Of a stretch of DNA of 35,201 nt, positions 24,461-34,529 are shown one piece after another (position 1 is the stretch's first letter; each line of letters begins with the position of its first letter). The translations under genes and the position numbers were made by a program. This stretch comes from Alphaproteobacteria bacterium (GTDB taxonomy: Bacteria > Pseudomonadota > Alphaproteobacteria > UBA8366). The DNA lies in NCBI GenBank assembly GCA_029861675.1, contig JAOTYV010000008.1, forward strand, positions 1 through 35,201. The letters run 5' to 3'. The notes beneath the pieces are model-generated. The model saw only the letters and a program-made list of their open reading frames with translations, did no database searches and had not been told where the DNA came from.

Positions 24461-25195
24461 ATGCAGACCAGCGACGGGGCGGGGTCTTCGGTAGATTTGA
24501 ATTTTCGCGATTGCGCGTTGAAAGTCCTTGCGGCGCTCATCGGCTTTTTCATCGTGGCCGATCTGATTTCCCATACCCTGCATTTCGCCTTTGGATTTAC
24601 CTCCCGTGAATCCTTCGGGTTCATCCGGCTCTTCGACCTGAACGAAGAGGCCAACATACCGACCTGGTTCTCGTCGATGTTGCTGATGGGTTGCGCCGCG
24701 CTGTTGTTCCTGATTGCCGCCGCAAAATGCGCGAATGGCGACAAATGGATTTGGCACTGGGGGCTGCTCGGCGCGATATTCGTGCTTCTGTCGTTGGACG
24801 AGATCGCGTCGATCCATGAACGAACGATCGACCCGCTGCACGGCCTGTTCAAACTGGCGCCGCTGTTTACCAACGCCTGGGTGCTGATCGCAATTCCGTT
24901 TCTGATCGTCTTCTTGTTCATCTATTCGAAATTCCTGCTGAACCTGCCGCGCCGCGCGATGTGGCTTTTCCTCCTGTCGGGCGCAATCTATGTCGGCGGC
25001 GTCGTTGGCATCGAAATGTTTTCCGGCCTGCTGAAACATGCGCACGGGATGGAGGATGCCCGGTTCGCGCTGATGACCACGGTGGAGGAGTCGCTCGAAA
25101 TGATCGGGCTCTTCGTCTTCATTTATTCCCTGACCGACTATATGGCGCGCGAGGGGCTGGTATGGCGCTGGTCCTTTGCCGCGAAAGAAAGATAG
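24461..25195 (+). CDS. Multi-pass membrane protein of unknown function
   Basis: About six hydrophobic helices are visible in 244 residues, including LKVLAALIGFFIVADLI, WFSSMLLMGCAALLFLIAAA, AWVLIAIPFLIVFLFIYSKF and MWLFLLSGAIYVGGVVGIEM. A conserved-looking LLSLDEIASIHERT motif between helices three and four and EESLEMIGLF late in the chain suggest membrane-embedded acidic and histidine residues. I know similar 'SLDE...IHE' proteins only as uncharacterised. ATG at 24461 has AGGAAAC upstream; 24428 is an alternative. Confidence 0.7.
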   Translation: MQTSDGAGSSVDLNFRDCALKVLAALIGFFIVADLISHTLHFAFGFTSRESFGFIRLFDLNEEANIPTWFSSMLLMGCAALLFLIAAAKCANGDKWIWHWGLLGAIFVLLSLDEIASIHERTIDPLHGLFKLAPLFTNAWVLIAIPFLIVFLFIYSKFLLNLPRRAMWLFLLSGAIYVGGVVGIEMFSGLLKHAHGMEDARFALMTTVEESLEMIGLFVFIYSLTDYMAREGLVWRWSFAAKER

Positions 25196-25437
25196 CGCGT
25201 TGGAACAACGCACTCCCCGTCAACGCTGATCCGGCAAATCACCGAATGCGGCTCTGGTCCTACGGGTCGTCTCCCTGCAATGGATGACCGTCCGCGAAAA
25301 AGCCGCCGGCCGTGGCTTTCACGATGCAGGACGGTCCGCTATCCTTCCTGAATAGTAAAACAACGGTTCGGGCCGGGGTCCTGTAACGTGTTCCGCGCGG
25401 TAACCCGCGTGCCGACCTGACCCAAAATTGCGAACGG

Positions 25438-25466
25438 TTGACAACGCTTGACGCGCGTCGGCTATT
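25438..25466 (+). promoter_or_regulatory. Possible promoter of the aldolase gene, with a 10-bp palindrome
   Basis: The gap 25196-25521 (326 bases) holds no supported gene. A consensus TTGACA (25438-25443) is followed at 18 bases by a weak CTATTC, with the perfect palindrome GACGCGCGTC (25450-25459) between them, where a repressor could bind. The -10 match is poor, so this is tentative. Confidence 0.35.
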
Positions 25467-25521
25467 CGAGTGCTGTCTTCAGCGGACCCGCTCCGAAAAC
25501 AACAACACTAGAGGGATGACC

Positions 25522-26289
25522 ATGCGACCGAACAAGATCAAGCAGATGTGGCGTGACGGTAAATCCGCGACCCTGGGTTGGCTCTCCATTGCCCATGGCT
25601 TCTCGGCCGAGATCATGGCGCGTCAGGGCTTCGACGCCCTGTGCGTCGACATGCAGCACGGCACCGCGGAAATGAACGACGTCTTGCCCATGCTGCAGGC
25701 GATATCGCAGACCGACACGGTTCCGGTCGTGCGGGTCGCATGGAACGATCCGGCGGCCATCATGAAGGCCTTGGATCTCGGCGCTTACGGCATCATCGTG
25801 CCGCTGGTCAATACGGCCGAGGAAGCGGCGAAGGCGGTGGCTGCCTGCCGCTACATGCCGATCGGCATGCGCTCGTCGGGGCCCGTGCGCGCCATGCATT
25901 ACGGCGGCGCCGACTACGCGGCCGAGGCGAACGACGAGATCATCGTCATGGCCATGATCGAGACGCAGGAGGGGCTCGCCAACCTCGAGGCCATCTGCGC
26001 CACGCCCGGCCTCGACGCCGTCTATATCGGGCCGGCGGATCTGTCATACGCGCTGGGTCTGGCGCCGCGTGCCGATAATCCCGACGCGACCCATCTCGCC
26101 ACCTGCGACAAGATCCGCGAGACCGCGCACAAGCACGGCATAAAGGCCGTCATGCACTGCGCCGGCGCGGAATTTGCGGCGGGTGCCGTGAAGCGGGGCT
26201 TCGACATGGTCATGCTGACGTCCGATCTCAACAGCATGATCGCCGGCGCACGGCAGCAGCTCGACGACCTTAAGACCAAGACCAAATGA
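25522..26289 (+). CDS. HpcH/HpaI-family class II aldolase (2-oxo-3-hydroxy acid aldolase-like)
   Basis: Enzymes of this family cleave 4-hydroxy-2-oxo acids to pyruvate and an aldehyde with a divalent metal. The 255-residue product shows the expected residues: His46 in VDMQHGTAE, Arg71 in VVRVAWND, metal-binding Glu147 in AMIETQEG and Asp173 in YIGPADLS. Length and order are normal. GAGGG lies six bases before ATG 25522; ATG at 25516 falls inside the spacer. It stands 191 bases before the flavin oxidoreductase gene, and the actual substrate is open. Confidence 0.92.
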   Translation: MRPNKIKQMWRDGKSATLGWLSIAHGFSAEIMARQGFDALCVDMQHGTAEMNDVLPMLQAISQTDTVPVVRVAWNDPAAIMKALDLGAYGIIVPLVNTAEEAAKAVAACRYMPIGMRSSGPVRAMHYGGADYAAEANDEIIVMAMIETQEGLANLEAICATPGLDAVYIGPADLSYALGLAPRADNPDATHLATCDKIRETAHKHGIKAVMHCAGAEFAAGAVKRGFDMVMLTSDLNSMIAGARQQLDDLKTKTK

Positions 26290-26480
26290 GGACATGCTGA
26301 CGCCGGGCGATGCGGCCAGCCGGTTTCCGCGGGCGGGCGGCGTATCCGGTTTCTTCTGCGCTGCGAAATTGTTACGGAGCGCGGAAGGATTTCCGTAGGC
26401 GCCCGCAACGTCCGGAGCGACCGGAGATCGCCAAGTCGCCCTGGTCATGAAGCATTCATTGCGGCTTATTTGGGGTCCCC

Positions 26481-27476
26481 ATGTTTCACACGATCATCTG
26501 CGACATGCTCGGCATCCGCTATCCGATCCTGCAGGGGGCGATGCAGGGCGGCGGCGGGGTCGAGCTTGTCGCGGCGGTCAGCACTGCGGGCGGGCTCGGG
26601 ATCCTGCCCACATTCGGCGGCACCGAGGATGCGTTGCGCGCCGACATCGCGGCGGTGCGGGCGCGCACGGACAAGCCGTTCGGCGTCAACATCACCGCGA
26701 TGGGCCGCGGCTTCACCGAATCGCGGGCGCGCATCTGTATCGACCTCGGCGTGCCGATCGTCACCACCGGCCGCGCCGATCCCGGCGAGGTCGCGGTGCG
26801 GCTGATGAAGGATGCGGGCATCACCGTGCTGTCGGTCATTCCCACCGTGGCCCACGCGAAACGCATGGTCGAGGAGGGCGTCGACGCGGTGATCGCGTCC
26901 GGCTGCGAGGCCGGCGGGCATGTGGGCTCGGTCGCGACATTCCCGCTGGTGCCGCAGGTGGTCGACGCGGTCGACGTGCCGGTGCTGGCGACCGGCGGTA
27001 TCGGCGATGCGCGGGGCTTCCTCGCCGCGCTCGCGCTGGGCACGGTCGGCGTGCAGATCGGCACGCTGTTCATGGCGACGGCCGAAAGCGGGCTCAACGC
27101 CTGGGGTATCGACCGGCTGATCGAGATGGCCGAGACCGACACCGTTGTCACCAAGGCGATGACCGGCGCGACCGTGCGCTGTATCGCCACGCCGGAGCTG
27201 ATCGCCTACGAGGCGGTGCTGCGCGATGGCGCGTCGAAGGACGAACTGGCCGGGCTGCGCCGCGCGGCGCGCGCCGGCCGTCATCCGCCGGACGATGCGG
27301 ACCGGCGCCAATCGGCGGCCGGGCAGATCGCGGGTATGATCCGGGAGGTGCGGCCGGTCGGCGATCTGATCGAGGACATCATTCACGAGGCGGCGCGCCT
27401 TGCCGAGCGTATGCCCGGGCTTGCCCGCGGCGCCGCAAAACCAGTGCGAGAGAGGATCGAGAGCAATGCCGGATGA
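26481..27476 (+). CDS. Nitronate monooxygenase-like flavin oxidoreductase (YrpB/NMO family)
   Basis: The 331-residue TIM-barrel protein has the family's FMN contacts: PILQGAMQGGG at the start, the catalytic-type His147 in CEAGGHVGSV, and VLATGGIGDARGFLAALALG near the phosphate. In true nitronate monooxygenases that His acts as base; many relatives have other or unknown activities. Bases 26290-26480 before it hold no gene. The stop overlaps the start of the bicupin gene, so the two are coupled. Confidence 0.9.
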   Translation: MFHTIICDMLGIRYPILQGAMQGGGGVELVAAVSTAGGLGILPTFGGTEDALRADIAAVRARTDKPFGVNITAMGRGFTESRARICIDLGVPIVTTGRADPGEVAVRLMKDAGITVLSVIPTVAHAKRMVEEGVDAVIASGCEAGGHVGSVATFPLVPQVVDAVDVPVLATGGIGDARGFLAALALGTVGVQIGTLFMATAESGLNAWGIDRLIEMAETDTVVTKAMTGATVRCIATPELIAYEAVLRDGASKDELAGLRRAARAGRHPPDDADRRQSAAGQIAGMIREVRPVGDLIEDIIHEAARLAERMPGLARGAAKPVRERIESNAG

Positions 27477-28278
27477 ATCTACTAGTAGTAATGCGCCGAT
27501 AAACCGGTTCAGTGTTTCCAAGGCGTCGAAATCCGAGTTCAAGGCGGATGGGCTGCGGCCGTTCCTGGAGTATCGCGATCTCGGCATCAAGGCGGCGACC
27601 GGCGGGCGCTGGCGCGCATCGTTGAGCCGGTCGCGCGAGGCGATGCCCGGCGGCACCGGCATTCACAAGCACGAACTCGGCGTACAAATCGTTTATGTGC
27701 TGAATGGCTCGGCGACATTCGAATACGCCGATTACGGCGAGTTCACGGTGATCCCGGGCGATTGCATCTACCAGCCCTCCGGCATCACCCATCAGCAGAC
27801 CGACCGCACCAAGGACTGCGTCGTGCTCGAAGTGGTCAGCCCGGGCAAATTTCCGACCCTGGAAACCGGCATCGAGAAATACGTCGAGCCGACCTCCGGG
27901 CCGGTGCAGAAATTCAGCGTGGTGCGCGCCGCCGAGACGCCGTACACCGCGCACCCCTTGCGTCCCTGGCTGCTGCGCCGCGATCTTGGCATTGCGCATG
28001 CCACCGGCGGGCGGGTCAACGCCCACCTCAGCCGCTGCGCCGAGCCGATGCCGGGACCGACAGGGCTGCACCGCCACGATCTCGATTTCCAGATGGTGTT
28101 CATTCTGCAGGGCATCTGCGAGTTCGACTATGGCGAGCATGGGGTCCATACGCTGCTGCCCGGCGATTGCGTGTATCAGCCGCCCGGCGTGCCGCATGAC
28201 GTGCTGAGCCGGTCGGACGATTGCGAAATCCTCGAGATCACCAGCCCGGCCGATTTCCCGACGGAAGCGCTCGGGTGA
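27466..28278 (+). CDS. Bicupin protein
   Basis: The 270-residue protein contains two similar cupin domains. The first has GIHKHELGVQIVYVLNG and PGDCIYQPSGITHQQ, the second GLHRHDLDFQMVFILQG and PGDCVYQPPGVPHD, each with the histidines and acidic residue for one metal. The overall form is like small dioxygenase or oxalate-type cupins, but no substrate can be assigned. ATG at 27466 overlaps the upstream stop by 11 bases, and its own stop overlaps the next cupin-like gene. This indicates one operon with the flavoprotein. Confidence 0.88.
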   Translation: MPDESTSSNAPINRFSVSKASKSEFKADGLRPFLEYRDLGIKAATGGRWRASLSRSREAMPGGTGIHKHELGVQIVYVLNGSATFEYADYGEFTVIPGDCIYQPSGITHQQTDRTKDCVVLEVVSPGKFPTLETGIEKYVEPTSGPVQKFSVVRAAETPYTAHPLRPWLLRRDLGIAHATGGRVNAHLSRCAEPMPGPTGLHRHDLDFQMVFILQGICEFDYGEHGVHTLLPGDCVYQPPGVPHDVLSRSDDCEILEITSPADFPTEALG

Positions 28279-28901
28279 GCCTCTTCCTGCGGCTGATTGA
28301 GGACCGGTTCGCGGCGGCGGAGAGCGTGAGATTCGCCGCGCTGAACCGGGTGATCTACGTAGACGAGGGCGTGATTGAGATCGACGGCAATACGATTGCG
28401 GACGACGGCGCCTGGTTTGGAGCCGGCGCAGTAACCGTCCGGCCCGGGCCGGCGGGGGCGCGGCTCTGGCGCTTCGAGCTGACCCGGGATCGCGCTGTCG
28501 AGCCGGCCGAGAAACTGCGCGCGGCCATCGAGACGCTGGACCCCGGCGACGGACAACAGTGGTTGATGCGCTGCGATTCCGTGGCCTTTCCGCCGGGCGG
28601 CTGCGCGTTCACCCACACCCATCAGGGTCCGGGTATCCGCTGCCTGCGCGACGGGACGATCCGCATCGACGCCGAGGGTGCGTCGCACGCCTACGCGCCG
28701 GGCGAGGCCTGGTTCGAATCCGGTCCGGACCCGGTATTCGCCCAGGCCGACGCGGCGGTGCCGAGCCGTTTCATCCAGGTCATGGTGCTGCCGCGCGCGC
28801 TGAAGGGTCAAAGTTCAATCCGCTACGTGCTGCCCGAGGACGCGGACAAGCCGAAGACGCAGCAATACCGGGGCTATGTGGACGAATTCATCGAGCTGTA
28901 G
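28275..28901 (+). CDS. Cupin-like protein
   Basis: The GTG start at 28275 overlaps the TGA of the bicupin gene, so translation is coupled. The 208-residue product has a cupin-like second half: FPPGGCAFTHTHQGPGIRCL gives metal-type histidines, then an ASHAYAPGEAWFESGPDPV barrel strand. The first half has a degenerate barrel (RVIYVDEGVIEIDGNTIADD). Function is unknown; the tight packing with the bicupin suggests a shared pathway. Confidence 0.8.
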   Translation: MSLFLRLIEDRFAAAESVRFAALNRVIYVDEGVIEIDGNTIADDGAWFGAGAVTVRPGPAGARLWRFELTRDRAVEPAEKLRAAIETLDPGDGQQWLMRCDSVAFPPGGCAFTHTHQGPGIRCLRDGTIRIDAEGASHAYAPGEAWFESGPDPVFAQADAAVPSRFIQVMVLPRALKGQSSIRYVLPEDADKPKTQQYRGYVDEFIEL

Positions 28902-28904
28902 GCC

Positions 28905-29795
28905 ATGCCCGAACTGCCGGACATCGAGATTTATATCGAGGCGCTGGACCGGCGCATCCCCGGCCAAACGCTAACGGATGTGCGCCTGCGCAGCCCGTTC
29001 CTGCTGCGCACCGTAGCGCCGCCGATCAAAGAAGCAGCGGGCCGGAAGGTCGCCGGGTTGCGCCGCGTCGGCAAGCGGATCGCGATCGGACTGGAGGGCG
29101 ATATCTGGCTCGTGTTGCACCTGATGATCGCCGGGCGGCTGCACTGGAAAGCGGCGGACGCCAAGCTCGCCGGCCAGCGCGATCTGGCCGCTTTCGATTT
29201 CGCCGATGGCAGCCTGGTACTGATCGAGGCGGGCAGTAAGAAACGCGCGTCGCTCTATGTGGTGGAGGGGGAGGCGGCGCTGGCCGCGCTCGACCCCGGC
29301 GGGATCGAGCCGCTCGACGCCGATCTGCCGGCCTTTCGCGACGCGCTGGTAGCCGAGAACCATACGCTCAAACGGGCGCTGACCGATCCCAGGCAGTTCA
29401 GCGGCATCGGCAATGCGTATTCGGATGAAATCCTGCACGCCGCCCGGCTGTCGCCGGTCGCCCGCTCGCAATCCCTGTCTGACGACGAGATCGCGCGGCT
29501 CCACGGCGCGGTGCAGCGGACGCTGCGCCATTGGGTCGAACGGCTGCGGGACGAGACCGGCGCGGGTTTCCCGGAAAAGGTGACGGCGTTTCGCGACGGC
29601 ATGGCGGTGCACGGGCGCTACAAGCAACCGTGTCCCGCCTGCGGCGCGCCGGTGCAGCGAATCCGCTACGCCAGCAACGAGACCAACTACTGCGCGCGCT
29701 GCCAGACCGGCGGCAAGATCCTGGCCGACCGCGCATTGTCGCGGCTGCTCAAGGGTGATTGGCCGAGGACGCTGGAGGAATTGGAGGGGGAGTAA
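28905..29795 (+). CDS. Fpg/Nei-family DNA glycosylase-like protein
   Basis: Fpg/Nei enzymes excise oxidised bases with an N-terminal proline. Here PELPDIEIY follows the Met, with Pro2 and Glu3 intact, and a Lys is present in RRVGKRI. The helix-two-turn-helix region ([17 protein letters not shown]) is normal. The C-terminal zinc finger has Cys243, Cys246, Cys263 and Cys266, but the usual Arg of the finger tip (GRGT-type) is replaced by SNET. A conserved-looking tail ([15 protein letters not shown]) follows. Thus it is a divergent clade, and the lesion specificity is unknown. It starts three bases after the cupin gene. Confidence 0.88.
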   Translation: MPELPDIEIYIEALDRRIPGQTLTDVRLRSPFLLRTVAPPIKEAAGRKVAGLRRVGKRIAIGLEGDIWLVLHLMIAGRLHWKAADAKLAGQRDLAAFDFADGSLVLIEAGSKKRASLYVVEGEAALAALDPGGIEPLDADLPAFRDALVAENHTLKRALTDPRQFSGIGNAYSDEILHAARLSPVARSQSLSDDEIARLHGAVQRTLRHWVERLRDETGAGFPEKVTAFRDGMAVHGRYKQPCPACGAPVQRIRYASNETNYCARCQTGGKILADRALSRLLKGDWPRTLEELEGE

Positions 29796-29809
29796 AATCC
29801 CCTAGTTCG

Positions 29810-29889
29810 GTCATTCCGGACGGCGCGATGCGACGATCCGGAATCCATAAACGCCGGTGGAAATGGATTCCCGCTTTCGCGGGAATGAC
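29810..29889. repeat. REP-like palindromic intergenic repeat
   Basis: gtcattcc (29810-29817) pairs with ggaatgac (29882-29889). Inside, atccggaatccat faces atggattcccgc, and CCCGC-tttc-GCGGG makes a compact hairpin. This is like the abundant 'CGTCATTCCCGC' repeats of alphaproteobacteria. It lies between convergent genes and may also stop transcription. I find only this copy in the window. Confidence 0.6.
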
Positions 29890-29894
29890 AGCGG

Positions 29895-31076
29895 CTAAAT
29901 CGCGCCAGCCACGCGCAATGCCTCAATCTCGGCGTCGGACAGTCCCAACTCGCCCTGCAGCACCTCTTCGGTGTGTTCGCCGAGCCGGGGCGGCGCGCCC
30001 TTGGGCTCACCGGGCGTGCCGCTCAGCTTGAAGGGCATGCCCGCGAGGCGGAGCGCGCCGTCCTGCTGGTCCTCGACCGTGACGATCATGTCGTTCGCTT
30101 GCACCTGTTCCTGATCGTAGACCTGATCGACCGTATGGATCGGCGCGGCGACCGCGTTGGCGGCTTCGAAATTCAGCAGCCAATGGGCCGCGTCCTCGGT
30201 TTTCAGAATATCTTCAATCGCATCGCGCAACGCCGGCCGGTTGGTCACCCGGTCGGCATTGGTCAGAAACCGGGGATCCTCGGCCAGCGCCGGTGCGCCA
30301 AGCGCTTCGCAAATCCGCAGCCAGCCGGATTCGCTGGGTGCGCCCAGCAGGATCGGGTCGTCCCGGCACTGCATCGCCTCGTACGGCGCCAGCTTCATGA
30401 ATCCGGACCCCTCGCGCTGGCCAACCTGACCTTCGATCAGCCAGTTGGTGGCGTGAAAGGCGTGCAAGCCGATCGCCGTTTCCATCAGCGACAGATTGAC
30501 CGCCTGGCCGCCCTGTCCGTTGCCGCGCGCGATCAGCGCGGTCATCGCCGCGCCATAGGCCATCATGCCGGTGCTCATATCGATTGCGGGGGTGCCGAAC
30601 CGCGCCGGCGGGCCGTCCGCTTCACCGGTCATCGCCATCAGGCCGGTATAGGCGCTGACCATCGTGTCGAGGCCCGGCTTGTCGCGCAGCGGGCCTTTGT
30701 GTCCGTAGCCCGAGATCGTGACGTGGATCAGTTCCGGATTGATCCGCCGCACGGTTTCATAGTCGATGCCGAAGGTTTTCGCGCGCGCGGGCAGGAAGCT
30801 CTGGATCATGATGTCGGCGCGTTCGGCGAGGCGGTGCAGGACCGCGCGCGCCTCCGGTGCTTTCAGGTTCAGCGCGATGCCGCGCTTGCCCCGGTTCGCT
30901 GCGAGGAAGATGGTGCTTTGGCCGTCCCGGCTGGGGGTGAAGTTCCGGCACAGATCGCCCTCCAGCGATTCGACCCGGATTACGTCGGCGCCATTATCGG
31001 CCATGATCTGCGCCGAGTACGGCCCGGCGAGCACCTGGCTGACATCGAGCACCCGAATGCCGTCGAGCGCGCCCAT
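29895..31076 (-). CDS. CaiB/BaiF-family CoA-transferase
   Basis: This class III CoA-transferase moves CoA between carboxylic acids. The 393-residue product begins LDGIRVLDVSQVLAGPY and has the catalytic Asp137 in PGLDTMVSAYTGLM and the ARFGTPAIDM segment. Length is normal for the family. Its acid substrate is not known. The ATG lies two bases after the stop of the 46-codon ORF upstream, so translation may depend on that ORF. Confidence 0.93.
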   Translation of the reverse strand: MGALDGIRVLDVSQVLAGPYSAQIMADNGADVIRVESLEGDLCRNFTPSRDGQSTIFLAANRGKRGIALNLKAPEARAVLHRLAERADIMIQSFLPARAKTFGIDYETVRRINPELIHVTISGYGHKGPLRDKPGLDTMVSAYTGLMAMTGEADGPPARFGTPAIDMSTGMMAYGAAMTALIARGNGQGGQAVNLSLMETAIGLHAFHATNWLIEGQVGQREGSGFMKLAPYEAMQCRDDPILLGAPSESGWLRICEALGAPALAEDPRFLTNADRVTNRPALRDAIEDILKTEDAAHWLLNFEAANAVAAPIHTVDQVYDQEQVQANDMIVTVEDQQDGALRLAGMPFKLSGTPGEPKGAPPRLGEHTEEVLQGELGLSDAEIEALRVAGAI

Positions 31077-31078
31077 GA

Positions 31079-31219
31079 CTATGCCGCCGCCGCGCCGGCC
31101 GGATTGTTGACCTCCGACAGGGGCTGGCCGAGTTCGTTCTCGAACGCCTTACTAAGAATTTGGTGCGAAGACACCTCGCGCTGGCGCTGCTGCATGTCGT
31201 TGAAGATGCCGAACTGCAC
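31079..31219 (-). CDS. Short ORF (46 aa) coupled to the CoA-transferase gene, possible gene remnant
   Basis: A GTG at 31219 has GAGAGGA about six bases upstream, a good ribosome site. The product begins VQFGIFNDMQQRQREVSSHQ and ends NNPAGAAAA. The first eight residues look like the first strand of luciferase-like flavin monooxygenases (FGIF), while the rest matches nothing I know. It stops two bases before the CoA-transferase start. It could be a leader peptide, an independent small protein or the fused ends of a deleted oxidoreductase gene. Confidence 0.45.
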   Translation of the reverse strand: MQFGIFNDMQQRQREVSSHQILSKAFENELGQPLSEVNNPAGAAAA

Positions 31220-31341
31220 GGGATGTCCTCTCGCTATACCGGAATCCGCGCTGCATCGAGCGGCCGCGCGGCGGGAATTGGTATGGACAGATTAGGCGGT
31301 CGGGGAGCGCGGTTCAAATTTCCGGTTCCCCTGTCCCGGCG

Positions 31342-31725
31342 TCACACCGATTTCTGCGCATCCAGGCAGTCGAGGATTTGCAGCAGCGCGTCGGCGCGTA
31401 GCACGGTGTCCTCGCGGTAGCGTTTTTCCGCACCCTGGACGCCGGCCTCGATCCGCTTCAACGCGCTATCCCGGTTCTGCGTGGCAATCGCGCGCGCCTT
31501 CTTCCGGCCCCCCAGAAAGGTCAGCACGTCGCCAATCCGCATTTTGATCGACCGCTGCGTCCGCTCGTAATAGACGCCGTCTTCGGGCCGGGTCTTCAGT
31601 GACGAAGCGAGAAATTCGCGGGATTGGGGACATTTCAGCGTTTGGTCGGGGGCCGGGCCGGTCGCGGCGAATCCGTCGGGGATTACCGAAACCGCCAGAA
31701 ATAGGGCTGCAAGGATGTGGCGCAT
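31342..31725 (-). CDS. Exported protein of unknown function
   Basis: The 127-residue product has a signal peptide (MRHILAALFLAVSVIPDGFA) and a mature part rich in charged helices, with two cysteines (LKCPQSR and ILDCLDAQKSV) that may form a disulfide. ATG at 31725 has GGGAG eight bases upstream; a start at 31773 would disrupt the signal. I do not recognise the family. It is upstream of, and collinear with, the small ORF and the CoA-transferase, but 122 bases apart. Confidence 0.65.
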   Translation of the reverse strand: MRHILAALFLAVSVIPDGFAATGPAPDQTLKCPQSREFLASSLKTRPEDGVYYERTQRSIKMRIGDVLTFLGGRKKARAIATQNRDSALKRIEAGVQGAEKRYREDTVLRADALLQILDCLDAQKSV

Positions 31726-31846
31726 GCTCAAATCTCCCGCATGGTCTAAACTCGCAAGCGTCGATGGCACCATCTTGCCGGTTCATCCTTGATCCGCAAT
31801 GACTTGGCGCACACGATTGTGTGAATTTCGGTAACGGGAGCGGCGC

Positions 31847-32740
31847 ATGAAGGCGGGATTTATCGGTACGGGCAGCATGGGGTGTCCCCTGGCGGACAAT
31901 ATTTTGCGCCAAGAAGGGTCACTCGCGATCTATGACATCGACCCGGATGCGGCCCGGCGGCTGACCGACAAACAGGCACGTCTGATGGCGTCGCCGCAGG
32001 CGGTCGCGGCGGAATCGGATGTCGTATTCGCCTGCCTGCCGAGTACGGACAGCTTCCACGCGGTGGCAACCGGCGCGGACGGGGTGATCGCCGGCGGCCG
32101 GGCGAATTTGTTCGTCAATCTCGGCACGATGGGATCGACCGCCGTGCGCGCGGTGTCGGACCGGCTGGCGGAACAGGGCATCGAGACGCTCGATTGCCCG
32201 ATCACCGGCGGCACGCCGCGCGCCTGGGACGGCGACGTGACGGCGATCGCCTCGGGTCCGCGCGCCGTCTTCGACCGGGTCCGGCCGCTGATCGAGGCGT
32301 TCGCGTCGAAGGTCGTCTATGTGGGCGAACAAACCGGCCAGTCGCAGACCCTGAAACTGATCAACAACATGCTGTCTTGCGCCAATCTGGCGCTGGCCTG
32401 CGAAGGGCTGGTGATGGGCGCCAAGGCGGGGCTCGATCCGGAAACCGTGCTCGAGGTAATCAACGCCGGATCGGGACAGAACAGCGCGACCCTGACCAAG
32501 ATCCCGAACCACGTGTTGAGCCGCAAGTTCGATTACGACGCGCCGATGCGCATCACCCGCAAGGACCTGGAACTATGGCAATCGGAAGCGGAGGCGTTGG
32601 GCGTGCCGCAGTGGGTCGGCAACGCGGCGCGCCAGCTCTACATGCATTCGATGGCGATGGGTTCGGAAGGCGGCGATCTGACCGAAATCATCAAGGATAT
32701 CGAAAACTGGGCCGGCGTCGAAGTGCCGAAGACGCGGTGA
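31847..32740 (+). CDS. NAD(P)-dependent beta-hydroxyacid dehydrogenase (3-hydroxyisobutyrate dehydrogenase family)
   Basis: The 297-residue protein has the Rossmann motif GFIGTGSMG, substrate loop DCPITGGTPRA and catalytic Lys170 in TLKLINN, with the all-helical C-terminal domain. Length is normal. The variant GTGSMG and ITGG (against GLGxMG and VSGG in the best-known members) suits an uncharacterised branch, so the substrate is open. GGGAG just before the ATG supports the start. It is followed 58 bases on by the Hsp70 gene, with no evident functional link. Confidence 0.92.
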   Translation: MKAGFIGTGSMGCPLADNILRQEGSLAIYDIDPDAARRLTDKQARLMASPQAVAAESDVVFACLPSTDSFHAVATGADGVIAGGRANLFVNLGTMGSTAVRAVSDRLAEQGIETLDCPITGGTPRAWDGDVTAIASGPRAVFDRVRPLIEAFASKVVYVGEQTGQSQTLKLINNMLSCANLALACEGLVMGAKAGLDPETVLEVINAGSGQNSATLTKIPNHVLSRKFDYDAPMRITRKDLELWQSEAEALGVPQWVGNAARQLYMHSMAMGSEGGDLTEIIKDIENWAGVEVPKTR

Positions 32741-32798
32741 GGGGCGCTTAACGGTGGTTTAAGGATCGCCGGTACAGGATGCCCCGGGAGCTGGATCC

Positions 32799-34508
<1,710 letters not shown>

Positions 34509-34529
34509 AACCAATTCGAGTGCTCTCCG

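Noticed and set aside
25196..25521. tRNA or small RNA gene in the largest gap of region 2
   Set aside because: No cloverleaf arms or T-loop GTTCGA context seen; only a tentative promoter and palindrome.
26447..27662. Long open frames on both strands over the flavin oxidoreductase gene
   Set aside because: Low-complexity Arg/Gly/Ala/His-rich sequence, no ribosome site, contradicts the conserved NMO-type frame.
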